NCBI RefSeq assembly: GCF_014201805.1 | Contig: NZ_JACHFK010000015.1 | Coordinates: 1 to 64,000 of the forward strand | DNA length: 64,000 nt | DNA from: Deinococcus metalli | GTDB taxonomy: Bacteria; Deinococcota; Deinococci; Deinococcales; Deinococcaceae | Reading direction: 5' to 3' | In this document: piece after piece, positions 18,484-26,965 of the stretch | Position numbering within the stretch: the stretch's first letter is position 1 | Layout of the letters: every line of letters starts with the position of its first letter | Program-made: the position numbers and the translations under genes | Notes under the pieces: generated by a model | The model's database searches: none | Told to the model about the DNA's origin: nothing | What the model saw: the letters and a program-made list of their open reading frames with translations, nothing else

Positions 18484-20589
18484 ATGACGGAACACGCAGC
18501 AAGTGCACCACCGGCAAGCGCCACGCCGCCTCTTTTTGAGCTGGTCAGCGCAGGCGTGCGGGCCAGCGGGTTCCCACAGGGCAAGGGGTTCGTGGTGCGG
18601 GCGGGCAGTCATGCGCGGGCAGAGGCCACCCCGTCGTTCGCCGGGCACAACTACTTCGCGCTGCGCAGCTCACTGATCAGTGAAGGCCGCCTGGCCAAGA
18701 CCGATCATCTGGGGCGGCTGACCTACACGCAGGACGTGGTGTTCGACTCGGTGAGTGCGGCAGCAGCCGTGACACTGGGCCGCGCACAGAGTGGGCAGGT
18801 GGCCTGGAAGGAACAGATCACCGGGCAGAGCTACGGCGACTGGAGGGCAGGCAAAGCGCCGGGGCCGGTGTTCCAGGGTTTAAATACGGAGCCAACCTTC
18901 GAGTGGCCACCTTTCTTCAAGGCATTGGCCCGCAAGCTGCTGGAATTTCACGAGCTTGAGCGTCATCCGGCCTTGATCCGTCTGCTTCGTCAGGCCGAGA
19001 TCTCCGTTGGTCACGACGAGAGCGAGGAACTGGCGATCATCGACCCATTTACCTTTTTCTCGCTCGTACTCAAGCACAAGACGGACTCGCGGGTGCACGA
19101 GCTGTTCACGTTTATTGGGGACAAGCTGGGCATTTCTGAGCCCGCACCGGCCAGTCTGACCGGCGTGCCCTGGAGCAACCCCATGAACGCCTGGTTCTTT
19201 CCATACCGCAGCAAGCGGAAACCGGACGACCTGCCGACCCTCTGGGCACTGGCCCGGCAGGCGGTCGACGGCACGCTGGAAGGGCCAACCTTTGAGCGTG
19301 CGCTGGACATCCAACAGGTGGGGTTGCCCAAGCTGACGCAGGGACTGTTCTGGCTGAACCCCGACGCTTTCTTGCCGCTCAACGGCATTGTCGTGCCGTA
19401 CCTGGACGAGTTGGGTGTCAGCGGCGCGACCGAGGTCAAGACGCTGGCCGACTACGAACAGGTTCTGGAACAGGCCCGCGACCTGTCACCGGACTTCCCG
19501 GCGCTGTCCTACGCCGCGTGGGTGGCCGCGCAGGAGGAAGGCGAGGTGATCCTCCCCACGGACGGAGCCACGCCAGAGGTGAAGTTCCGCGCTCCGCCCG
19601 GTGTGCCGCTGAACCAGATCCTGTACGGCCCGCCCGGCACCGGCAAGACCTACTCAGTCATCGACGAGGCGCTCAAGATTCTGGAGCCGTCGTTCGCCTC
19701 CTCGCACAGCGAGAAGAACCAGCGTGAGGCTCGCAAGGCCCGCTACGACGAGCTGGCCGCCGAAGGCCGGGTCACCTTTATGACGTTCCATCAGTCATTC
19801 GGCTACGAGGACTTCATCGAGGGCCTCAAGCCAGTTATGAAAAGTGGCGCCTTGGCCTACGAGCTGGAAGACGGCCTGTTCCTTCGGGCCGTGCGGCAGG
19901 CCGGCGGCGCGGTCGGTGACGAGGAAGCCGAAGGTACCCTGCGGGCCCACGTGCTGATCATCGACGAGATCAACCGGGGGAACGTCTCCAAGGTGTTCGG
20001 AGAACTGATCACGCTGCTGGAAGAGGGTAAGCGCGCCGGGGCCGCCGAAGCGCTCACTGTGCAGCTGCCGCTCAGTAAGCGCCGCCTCAGCGTGCCGCAG
20101 AGCCTCTACGTGATCGGCACCATGAATACGGCAGACCGCAGCCTGACGCAGATGGACGCGGCCCTGCGGCGGCGCTTCACCTTCAGCGCTGTCTGGCCCG
20201 ACCCCAGTCTGCTGCCCAAAGCTCTGGAAGTGGAGGGCGGCACGCTGAACCTCCAGGCGTTTTTGGGCACCCTCAACGAACGCATCGAGGAGCGCCTGAG
20301 CCGCGACCAGATGATCGGGCACGCCTACCTGCTGGGCGTCCAGCCCACACTAGAACAGGTGGCGGGTGCCCTGCGCCACAAGATTCTGCCCCTGCTGGAG
20401 GAATACTTCTTCGAGGACTGGAACAGCATCCGCGAGGTGCTGGGAGACGACCAGAAGACCGAGCAGGCCGACCAGTTCATCCATGTCAGCGGCACTGGTG
20501 ACGGCACGGGCCAGCGCCGCCGCTACACCTACAACGAGGAAGCCTTCGGGCGGTTGAGCGCCTTCCAGGGCGTCTACATCCAGCCATGA
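18484..20589 (+). CDS. mcrB: McrB-like AAA+ GTPase with N-terminal DUF4357
   Basis: The 701-residue protein has three parts. Residues about 20-125 match DUF4357 (FVVRAGSHAR, LRSSLISEG, DSVSAAAAVTLGR, WKEQ). A helical linker follows. A McrB AAA+ domain occupies residues about 370-640, with Walker A GPPGTGKTYS, Walker B VLIIDEINRGN, the McrB consensus MNTADRS and an RRRF arginine finger. McrB rings use GTP to drive McrC nuclease on modified DNA. DUF4357 replaces the usual DNA-reading N-terminal domain and may sense the modification. ATG 18484 has GGAGG; the stop overlaps the mcrC start. Confidence 0.92.
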   Translation: MTEHAASAPPASATPPLFELVSAGVRASGFPQGKGFVVRAGSHARAEATPSFAGHNYFALRSSLISEGRLAKTDHLGRLTYTQDVVFDSVSAAAAVTLGRAQSGQVAWKEQITGQSYGDWRAGKAPGPVFQGLNTEPTFEWPPFFKALARKLLEFHELERHPALIRLLRQAEISVGHDESEELAIIDPFTFFSLVLKHKTDSRVHELFTFIGDKLGISEPAPASLTGVPWSNPMNAWFFPYRSKRKPDDLPTLWALARQAVDGTLEGPTFERALDIQQVGLPKLTQGLFWLNPDAFLPLNGIVVPYLDELGVSGATEVKTLADYEQVLEQARDLSPDFPALSYAAWVAAQEEGEVILPTDGATPEVKFRAPPGVPLNQILYGPPGTGKTYSVIDEALKILEPSFASSHSEKNQREARKARYDELAAEGRVTFMTFHQSFGYEDFIEGLKPVMKSGALAYELEDGLFLRAVRQAGGAVGDEEAEGTLRAHVLIIDEINRGNVSKVFGELITLLEEGKRAGAAEALTVQLPLSKRRLSVPQSLYVIGTMNTADRSLTQMDAALRRRFTFSAVWPDPSLLPKALEVEGGTLNLQAFLGTLNERIEERLSRDQMIGHAYLLGVQPTLEQVAGALRHKILPLLEEYFFEDWNSIREVLGDDQKTEQADQFIHVSGTGDGTGQRRRYTYNEEAFGRLSAFQGVYIQP

Positions 20590-21923
20590 CGTACGTCATC
20601 GCCCGCGAGTACGACCTGCTCGTGCGCGGCGTGGCGCCTCAGGAAGCGGGGGTTCACGGCCTTCCTCCCGAGTCTTTTGACGCCCTCCGGGCTTTTCTTC
20701 AGACGCCTGTAGAGGGGCACAAAGGCCAGGAAGAGGTGATTGCCCGGCCAACCCTGCGCGGCACCCAGCCAGCGCTGCGCCTGCAACAGTGGGTGGGTGT
20801 CATCCGCACTCCAGACGGCACCACTGTGGAACTCCTGCCCAAGACCCACGACCGGGCCGGTGACGCAGACGGAGAGACCGTGGGCCGTAGCCGCGCCTTG
20901 CTCTTCAAAATGCTGGCTGCGGCTGGGGACAATTACCGCGCGGCCCTGCCCGCCGACCTTGACCCCGCCCAGATGCGGCTCTTCGAGGTGGTGCTGCGCT
21001 ACGCCCTGGAGGTGCTGCGGGCTGCCATTCGCCGGGGCGTCCCGCACAGGTACCGGGAGATTCAGGAGGAACGGGCTGGACTGCGGGGCCGCCTGGATCT
21101 GTCGCGGCAGCTCCGGCAACCCCCGCACCGGGCCCATCTGCTGCACGTGACGTATGACGAGTTTCTGCCGGATCGCCCGGAGACGCGCTTGGTGCGCCTG
21201 ACCGTTGAGCGGATCGCCCGCATGACGGGCCGGAGCGACAGTCGGAGGCTCGCCCGTGAGTTGCTGCACGCCCTGGCAGATGTCCCTGCCAGCCGCGATG
21301 TTCGCCGGGACTTCACGCTCTGGAAGCTGGAGCGTGGGTACACTCACTTCGCCCCCGCCCTCGACATCTGTCGCCTGATCCTGGGCGAGTTGAATCCGCT
21401 GACGGCAGGCACGGCCGCTCGTGTGACCGCCGTGCTGTTCGACATGAACCGCGTGTACGAGTCTTACGTGGCGCAGCTTCTCCGCACCCAGCATCCTGAG
21501 TGGCAGGTGCAGACACAGGTCAAAGGGCAACATCTCGGCAGGGTTCTGCCCCAGCCCTCGGGCAAAGCGCGTCCTGTGTTCGCCCTGCGCCCTGATCTGA
21601 TGATTCACCCCCCCGGCCAGCCCGTGGTCATTGCCGACACCAAATGGAAACGGCTCAAGGCAGACCGCGCTTTTCCTCACGGCGTGGGCAATGCCGACGC
21701 GTATCAGATGCTGGCCTACAGCGAAGTCTTCCAGTCAGAGCCAGGACAACGAGTCCTGTGCCTGATCTATCCCTACCTTGCCGGACTGCCCAACCACCTC
21801 CCAGATATTCAACTGCCGGGTGGACAGACATTGAAGCTGCTTACAGTAGATCTACATCAGGAGACGCCGACGATAGGTCTGCACGGTTGGCTCGATCAAC
21901 GAGGGTTAGAGGTAAATTCCTAG
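20586..21923 (+). CDS. mcrC: McrC-like nuclease subunit
   Basis: The 445-residue protein shows the McrC layout: an N-terminal domain contacting McrB, then a C-terminal PD-(D/E)xK nuclease with ALRPDLMI and VVIADTKWK as the catalytic Asp and Asp-x-Lys. It overlaps mcrB by four bases (ATGA). It should cleave DNA when driven by the McrB GTPase. The helicase-to-mcrC run of five same-strand genes forms one defence island. Confidence 0.92.
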   Translation: MTYVIAREYDLLVRGVAPQEAGVHGLPPESFDALRAFLQTPVEGHKGQEEVIARPTLRGTQPALRLQQWVGVIRTPDGTTVELLPKTHDRAGDADGETVGRSRALLFKMLAAAGDNYRAALPADLDPAQMRLFEVVLRYALEVLRAAIRRGVPHRYREIQEERAGLRGRLDLSRQLRQPPHRAHLLHVTYDEFLPDRPETRLVRLTVERIARMTGRSDSRRLARELLHALADVPASRDVRRDFTLWKLERGYTHFAPALDICRLILGELNPLTAGTAARVTAVLFDMNRVYESYVAQLLRTQHPEWQVQTQVKGQHLGRVLPQPSGKARPVFALRPDLMIHPPGQPVVIADTKWKRLKADRAFPHGVGNADAYQMLAYSEVFQSEPGQRVLCLIYPYLAGLPNHLPDIQLPGGQTLKLLTVDLHQETPTIGLHGWLDQRGLEVNS

Positions 21924-22247
21924 TGATAGCGCCAGCTTGCAAGAGATCTACGGCTTGGCGGGAATGTTCCGCAGAGTTGAGCAGCCCCGCCACGTTATCC
22001 ATGCACCCGCCTATGCCCTAATCGTGCTTACTGACATCAATTGCATGCTGGGCAGCTTCTGGCTGATCACATCTCCCAATCGAGTTGGCGGCCGCGCTGC
22101 TGGCCCTCCTCACCCTCCCATATAGGCGGGGATACTCGCTGGCCGTGAAGCCCACGTGGCCCGAGGTCTGACCGACCAGATCCGTCGTGTGGGCCACGAT
22201 TATGCGCCCTCAACCTTCAGCACCTCCCATCCCAAATCGCCAGCTCA
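21924..22247. other. Gene-free interval at the right edge of the defence island
   Basis: No supported gene. A minus-strand stretch at about 22100-22205 reads somewhat protein-like (VAHTTDLVGQTSGHVGF) but lacks start and context, so it may be an eroded remnant. CGTGGCCC and GGGCCACG form a loose inverted repeat in the same area. Confidence 0.4.
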
Positions 22248-22739
22248 TCACTGCTGTTCGCCAGTGTCGCTTTGGCCTTTCTGACGGCGCGCCGTGCGGG
22301 CGCCCATGGTCTCCCCTGGCGCTTCCATACGACTTGCCCTGGTGCTCGCCGCTTTGCCCTTGGCCTTCATCGCCGGGTCGTACACCTGGGCGCGCTGCAG
22401 CTCCTCGGCCGTCGCCACCCGGTACGCGCCGGCTTCCCGCCCTTCGCCAGGCACCAGTCCACCTTCCTTGGTGGCGATGACCAGGCCGTTGGCCCGGAGC
22501 AGTCGGAGACTGGCGGCCATCGTCTGAAAGTGGTGGCCATAGTGGTCGACCATATCCTGCACGTGGATGATTCCGGGATGGTCGCGGACATAGAGGTAGG
22601 TCAGCTTGTCCAGGGCGGGGTAGGACTTCAGGACTTCCGGGAGAGCAAGGGACGTCTTGGACATGCCCCGAGTATGCGGGAACTTGACTTTGTGGATGCT
22701 GGGAAGTGGCGCTGGCGAGGGGATCACGGCGGGCTGCAT
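22248..22739 (-). CDS. Winged-helix DNA-binding protein, probable plasmid regulator
   Basis: The 163-residue protein has a wHTH core at about residues 30-110 (LDKLTYLYVRDHPG, QDMVDHYGHHFQTMAASLRLL, LRANGLV) ending in a beta wing (GREAGAYRVA), then a basic unstructured tail. It should bind DNA and regulate nearby plasmid genes. ATG 22739 has AAAGGAT upstream; a second start at 22664 is possible. It lies downstream of the KGG-like gene on the same strand but has its own ribosome site. Confidence 0.65.
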   Translation of the reverse strand: MQPAVIPSPAPLPSIHKVKFPHTRGMSKTSLALPEVLKSYPALDKLTYLYVRDHPGIIHVQDMVDHYGHHFQTMAASLRLLRANGLVIATKEGGLVPGEGREAGAYRVATAEELQRAQVYDPAMKAKGKAASTRASRMEAPGETMGARTARRQKGQSDTGEQQ

Positions 22740-22902
22740 CGTGGCGGATCCTTTCCTGACGCGCAGGGGCGTGTTAAAGTGCGAGGAATGGCCGCTGGTT
22801 TTGGGATGCTCCTTCCCAGCGGCCAACTGGGCATCTTGCGGGTGTGGAAACCTGGTGCAGGGTGATTCAGCGGTGGGCGGCCCCTGGCCGCCCACTCGCC
22901 AT

Positions 22903-23130
22903 TCAGGCGGCGGCCACCCGGCAACCCAGGTTCGGGTCGTACGCCACCTTGGCACCGGCACCCAGGAGAGCCCACAGGGCGGCCATGTAGGCGTGCACGT
23001 CGCCTCCGTAATGCCGCTCCACGGTGGTCTGGAAGCCCTGGCGTCCGATGCACTCTATGTGCATCTGGCCGTGCCGCTCGACGGTTCGTTGACCGCCACG
23101 TTGACCGCGTTCTGCTGGGGTAAGGGACAT
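22903..23130 (-). CDS. Small KGG/YciG-like basic protein
   Basis: The 75-residue protein carries two copies of a GG-x-TVERHG / G-x-x-TTVERHYGGD pattern, as in the short KGG-motif family where GG(K/R)xTVxxxG and IGRKGF repeats occur. The last part is a hydrophobic helix with one Cys. It starts at the ribosome site of shared leader copy C. Function is unknown; family members are linked to stress or DNA binding only loosely. Confidence 0.65.
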   Translation of the reverse strand: MSLTPAERGQRGGQRTVERHGQMHIECIGRQGFQTTVERHYGGDVHAYMAALWALLGAGAKVAYDPNLGCRVAAA

Positions 23131-23213
23131 GGTTCCGCTCCTTTGTGCAGGGGGCGGGTGTGGAAGGTATCCCCTACATCCATAAGTATACTTATAACTT
23201 ACTTAGCAGTCAA
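23131..23213 (-). promoter_or_regulatory. Shared promoter/leader module, copy C
   Basis: On the minus strand: -35 TTGACT (23208-23213), a 17-bp spacer, -10 TATACT (23185-23190), a leader with AGGGGGC (23149-23155) and a shortened partner, and AAAGGAG. The upstream half-sites of copies A, B and E are missing because the Prim-Pol gene ends just there. Confidence 0.8.
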
Positions 23214-23223
23214 GAAAAGCGAT

Positions 23224-24261
23224 TCAGCGCCCGTAGCCTTTCACCCACGGCTTCGAGTCACGTCCCGCAGGAACCTTGCGGTAGGCGCTGCGCACCGAGG
23301 CCTCAAAGTGGGCCAGCACGTAGGCTTCCCTGGCGCCCTTGGTGTTCGTGCCCGGCAGCAGTGAGAGCCAGTAGGGCCCGACCTCCAGGGCCTCGTCCTG
23401 GGAAAAATCGTTGTCCCGCAGTTGGCACGCCAGCCAGAATCCAGCGTCGTTGCGGCCACGGCTCGCGGCGAGGTTCTGGGCGCGCAGGGCGAGCATCATG
23501 TAGTCCACGCGCCAGTGCTCCTCGCCACGGTTCGAACCCGGCGCACTGAACACGGGGGCACGCACGGCCGCGCGCGGCGCTTCCTCCAGGCACTCCGGCG
23601 CGCATGCCAGGCCCAGCAACTCGCGCACGCGGTAGCGCTGACCGGCCAGCTCAGCGGTCTCAGGGATGGTCAGCCGGTTCAGGAGTTTCTTGCAAGGCAA
23701 CCGCTCGTAGCGGCCCGCGTCGGTCACGGTGGGAGGCAACACGACCAGGCCGCCGTCGCCCCGCACGTCCACGCCGGGCGGCAAGCTGCGCTTGGTGTTG
23801 CTGTTGGTGGTGGACACGTGCCAGCCGGGATGCCTCACATAGACGTGGTAGCCGCCGCTGGCGCTCCGCACATGCGGCTCGATGCCCAGCAGGTGCATGG
23901 TGTCCACCCCGGCCCCCTGATCAAAGTCCAGGGCGACCAGGCCGGAGATCTCCCCCGTCACCAGCGCCATACCCTGCGCGCCGTGCAGGATGAACCAGGC
24001 GTGCAGCTCACCTTGCGTCGGCAAGCGCTCCCGGAACGCCAGCCACGTCGCCACCCACTTGCCGCGCCCCTCATCCCAGTAGCAGTGTTCGGTCTTCTTG
24101 AGGGCGTCGTAGTGCGGGTGCTTGGCGTAGCTGCCACTGACCCCCACGGGGATGACGCTCAGGCCCGCGTCCACGTACTGCCTGGCAGTCCGCAAAAGAT
24201 CGTGGGGCGTGAGGCTCATGGCTTTATGGTGCCCGAACTGGGTAACGGTTGCATACGGCAT
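23224..24261 (-). CDS. Bifunctional DNA primase/polymerase (Prim-Pol, AEP family)
   Basis: The 345-residue protein has an archaeo-eukaryotic primase Prim-Pol domain at residues about 25-215. It carries the metal-binding pair in VALDFDQG and the sxH motif SGGYHVYVRH, preceded by IPVGVSGSYAKHP, the usual N-terminal substrate loop. The C-terminal 110 residues are helical, as in PriCT extensions, and no helicase is fused. Such proteins prime plasmid replication or complementary-strand synthesis after conjugative entry. The start at 24261 follows AAAGGAGG in promoter copy D. Confidence 0.85.
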   Translation of the reverse strand: MPYATVTQFGHHKAMSLTPHDLLRTARQYVDAGLSVIPVGVSGSYAKHPHYDALKKTEHCYWDEGRGKWVATWLAFRERLPTQGELHAWFILHGAQGMALVTGEISGLVALDFDQGAGVDTMHLLGIEPHVRSASGGYHVYVRHPGWHVSTTNSNTKRSLPPGVDVRGDGGLVVLPPTVTDAGRYERLPCKKLLNRLTIPETAELAGQRYRVRELLGLACAPECLEEAPRAAVRAPVFSAPGSNRGEEHWRVDYMMLALRAQNLAASRGRNDAGFWLACQLRDNDFSQDEALEVGPYWLSLLPGTNTKGAREAYVLAHFEASVRSAYRKVPAGRDSKPWVKGYGR

Positions 24262-24310
24262 GTGGCTTCCTCCTTTGTATAAGTGTATGGAATGTATAGT
24301 TATAAGTCAA
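24262..24310 (-). promoter_or_regulatory. Promoter of the Prim-Pol gene, copy D (short form)
   Basis: On the minus strand: -35 TTGACT (24305-24310), a 17-bp spacer, -10 TACACT (24282-24287) and AAAGGAGG before the ATG. The leader hairpin and the GTWWAC sites are absent, so this is a reduced relative of the other copies. Confidence 0.75.
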
Positions 24311-24458
24311 GAAAACATCTGCCAAAAGCAAGCGAAGGGGGGCACATCCCCCTTCATCTCCTACTGAGTCTGCGGAACAATTCGCACATATCCACGTTTT
24401 ACCGTCCTGCCTCCATCCGCGCCGCTCAGCAAGCTGGCCACTCTGGCGGGCACTCGGG

Positions 24459-24486
24459 GCCTGGGGGGCCAGCAAGCCCCCCAGGC
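24459..24486 (-). terminator. Hairpin terminator of the parB-like gene
   Basis: GCCTGGGGGGC (24459-24469) and GCCCCCCAGGC (24476-24486) form a perfect 11-bp stem with a 6-base loop, 3 bases after the stop codon of the large ParB gene. Confidence 0.75.
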
Positions 24487-24489
24487 GCG

Positions 24490-26283
24490 TTACCGCTGGA
24501 ACCTCACCACGTCCGGCACCCACCCGGCCTCACGGAGCGCCCCGGCGATTTCCACGATGCGGCCCACAAGTTCCTTCTTGCCAACATTGGGCGCAATACT
24601 GGGTTGCACCTTCCCCGGCATCGTGGCGACCAGCGCCGTGAGCTGCGGAATGGTGTAGGCGCTCAGGTAGTCCGCCGTGACTGTCCACTCCTGCGCCAGC
24701 CGCTTGTCCGCGCCGATCTGCTGGGCCACATGCACCGCCAGCTCCCCAGGGCGGGCCGTGGCGCTGAAGGCCGTCCAGTGGTGCAGCGAGTCGTGCATGT
24801 GGTACGCGAGCAGGCTCAATAGATCGCCTTCGCTCAGCTCCATCAGGGCCGCGTGGAATTTCGTCCCGTGGGGGCCGTTCACCATCGTGCCCTCTTTGTG
24901 CGTCTGGAACAGGTCAGGACGCTCGGCGGCCCACCGCTGCACCAGGGCCACGACTTCCGGCAGGGGGGCGCTCAGGCTGGGGGCTGTTTCCGTCTTGACC
25001 CTGACCTCACTCGCACTCTCAAACAGCCCCTGGACGGTGAGGGCAAGGCACCGCTTGGGGTCGGTGGCGAGGCTCCCCCACAGCACACGGGCACGGGCCT
25101 CCTGGCCGATACGGTGGGCGGCGTCCCGCACCGGACGGTTCTTGGGCGGCTGCGCGGCCACTTCTGCGTGGGCCTGGGCACGCCACTGGCTCTGCTTGGC
25201 CTTCTCGGCGGCTTTGGCGGCTTCCTCGCGCACCGCGCCCTCATGGCGGTGCATCTCCCCGCTCGGGCTGTGAATGTAGACCACGCCCTGCAACTCTTTC
25301 GGGCCGGAGGTGCGGTAGGTGGTCCACGGCAGGTTCCGCACGTTCCCGTGGGTGCTGCACGGCAGCACGTCCACAAAGGCCCACTGTCCGCTGTCGCGGT
25401 CGTGCTGCGCCTGGGCCTCAAGGGCCTCAAGGTGGAGCGCCTGGGCCTTGGCGGTGTCCCGGAAGTAGGCCGGGATGATGCCCCACATGTCCTCGCACAC
25501 GGCGAGGCCCGACGCCTCCACATCGAACAGAGCGTTGGACACCAGCACGCGCCCGTCCGTGGTCAGCTTCCGTAACTGCTCGGCGCTGTACTGGCGGGGG
25601 TTCTCGCGCACCAGCTTCACCAGATGCCGCTTGAGTTCGCCCGTGGTCTGCGCGATCACCTGGGCCTGCGCGAGGTTGATTTTGTCCTCGGTCAGCAGCT
25701 TGCGGCCCTCTTTGCCCAGGCCGTAGGCCAGCGTCAGGCGCTGCTCGACGCGCCGCAACGGGTGGCCGCTGCGGGCGGCAATCTCATCTGGCTTCATGCC
25801 CAGCCCGGTCAGCCGTGCGTACCCGTCCGCTTCCTCCAGGGGGGTCACGTCCTCGCGCTGCGAGTTTTCCGTGATGGCGAGTTCAATCAACTCCTGATCG
25901 ATCAGGTGCCGGATCTGGACAGGCACCGTGTAGTCCCCGGCCACCTGGAGCATGGCGCTCTCGCCGCCCTGGTCGTCCACGAGTTCCAGGCCCTCGACCA
26001 GCAGCCCCACAGCGCGGTAACGGCGCTCCCCGGCCACAAGTTCATACGCGCCGTCCTCAGTAGGGTGCGGGCGCACCACGAGGTTCTGTAAGAGGCCCTT
26101 GTGGTAAATGTCCACGGCCAGCTCAAACAGTGGCTTGTCCTCAAAGGTGCGCCGGGGGTTGAAATCGCTGCGGCGCAGGCTGTTCCACGGTACACATACC
26201 ACTTCGGCAGCGGGGGCCTCCTGGGGCTGCGTGAGGCGCAGGGCGGGCGTGGGGTCAGCGGGCAGGGGGGTTGCTGCGGTCAT
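24490..26283 (-). CDS. Large ParB/RepB-family plasmid protein
   Basis: The 597-residue protein has a ParB N-terminal (ParB/Srx) domain at residues about 35-140 with the key motif ELVAGERRYRAV. An HTH region follows (GMKPDEIAARSGHPLRRVEQR), then a long C-terminal extension of unknown fold. It is about twice as long as chromosomal ParB. It may bind centromere sites or control gene expression. No parA is adjacent; the plasmid ParA is at 32.4-33.0 kb with its own small partner. Start 26283 follows the AAAGGAG of module copy E. Confidence 0.85.
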   Translation of the reverse strand: MTAATPLPADPTPALRLTQPQEAPAAEVVCVPWNSLRRSDFNPRRTFEDKPLFELAVDIYHKGLLQNLVVRPHPTEDGAYELVAGERRYRAVGLLVEGLELVDDQGGESAMLQVAGDYTVPVQIRHLIDQELIELAITENSQREDVTPLEEADGYARLTGLGMKPDEIAARSGHPLRRVEQRLTLAYGLGKEGRKLLTEDKINLAQAQVIAQTTGELKRHLVKLVRENPRQYSAEQLRKLTTDGRVLVSNALFDVEASGLAVCEDMWGIIPAYFRDTAKAQALHLEALEAQAQHDRDSGQWAFVDVLPCSTHGNVRNLPWTTYRTSGPKELQGVVYIHSPSGEMHRHEGAVREEAAKAAEKAKQSQWRAQAHAEVAAQPPKNRPVRDAAHRIGQEARARVLWGSLATDPKRCLALTVQGLFESASEVRVKTETAPSLSAPLPEVVALVQRWAAERPDLFQTHKEGTMVNGPHGTKFHAALMELSEGDLLSLLAYHMHDSLHHWTAFSATARPGELAVHVAQQIGADKRLAQEWTVTADYLSAYTIPQLTALVATMPGKVQPSIAPNVGKKELVGRIVEIAGALREAGWVPDVVRFQR

Positions 26284-26395
26284 CTTGGCTCCTTTGTGCA
26301 GGGGGCGGGTGTGGATGGTGCCCCCTACACTCATGAGTATATCTTGGACTTACTTAGCTGTCAATAAAAGCAGGTATACCCGTAAGCAGGTAAAC
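26284..26395 (-). promoter_or_regulatory. Shared promoter/leader module, copy E (parB-like gene)
   Basis: On the minus strand: half-sites GTTTAC (26390-26395) and GTATAC (26374-26379), 16 bp apart, -35 TTGACA (26359-26364), a 17-bp spacer, -10 TATACT (26336-26341), leader hairpin AGGGGGC/GCCCCCT (26300-26306 with 26320-26326) and AAAGGAG. It is almost identical to copy A. Confidence 0.85.
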
Positions 26396-26665
26396 CCGCG
26401 TATGTCCGGGGGCACGCGCGAAGCGCCGCGCCTCCAGCGCGCGTTCTGGCCAGGAAACAGCCTCACCTGCATGCCGCTCGCGGATGTCCGGGGCCGCTGT
26501 TGGCCCTTGTCTTTTTGCTTTTGCCTTTGGCCCTTCCCCCCACATTTTCCCGGCGAGGGGCGGCGCGTGAGCGCCTCAGCGGCGCGCGCAGTGGAGGTCA
26601 AGGCTCCCCCCCTTGACCGCAGCGAGCACGACGCTAAGCTCGAAGAGCGCCCCGGTTGGGGAAAC
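26288..26665. repeat. Long direct repeat, copy 2
   Basis: Second copy of the block at 6940-7312, same orientation, 19.3 kb apart. It includes promoter copy E and the palindrome-rich segment with GGTCAAGG...CCTTGACC. Recombination between the copies would delete the defence island and most establishment genes as a circle. Confidence 0.8.
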
Positions 26666-26965
26666 AACACCCGTGCGCCGTCAGGCGCTCCTTCGGTGCT
26701 TGCCCTTTCCCGGCCTCCGTGGGCCGGCAGGCTTGGCCACCTTGGATCGTTCCTCGATGCACGTGCGCTTCCAGCGGGGGGAAGGCGCGCACGCGCGCCG
26801 AGGGGGGCGGCCGTAGGCCCCCAGCGCAGGGGCGCACGCCGCCCCGAAGCCTCAGATCTAGGGAGTGACGTTCTTTTGCGAACTAAGCTGAGGTGAAAGA
26901 TTCTGTGACTGAAAACCACCTGCGCGTCCCAGGAACTGAACGGAAGCAAATGGATTCCAAGCAGG
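26666..26965. other. Gene-free interval
   Basis: GC-rich sequence with the GCGCCGTCAGGCGCTCCT element shared with about 7450, then a more AT-rich stretch to 26965. I see no supported gene. Confidence 0.45.

Noticed and set aside
21937..22125. 62-codon plus-strand frame after mcrC
   Set aside because: No ribosome site and no protein-like pattern beyond a short hydrophobic stretch.
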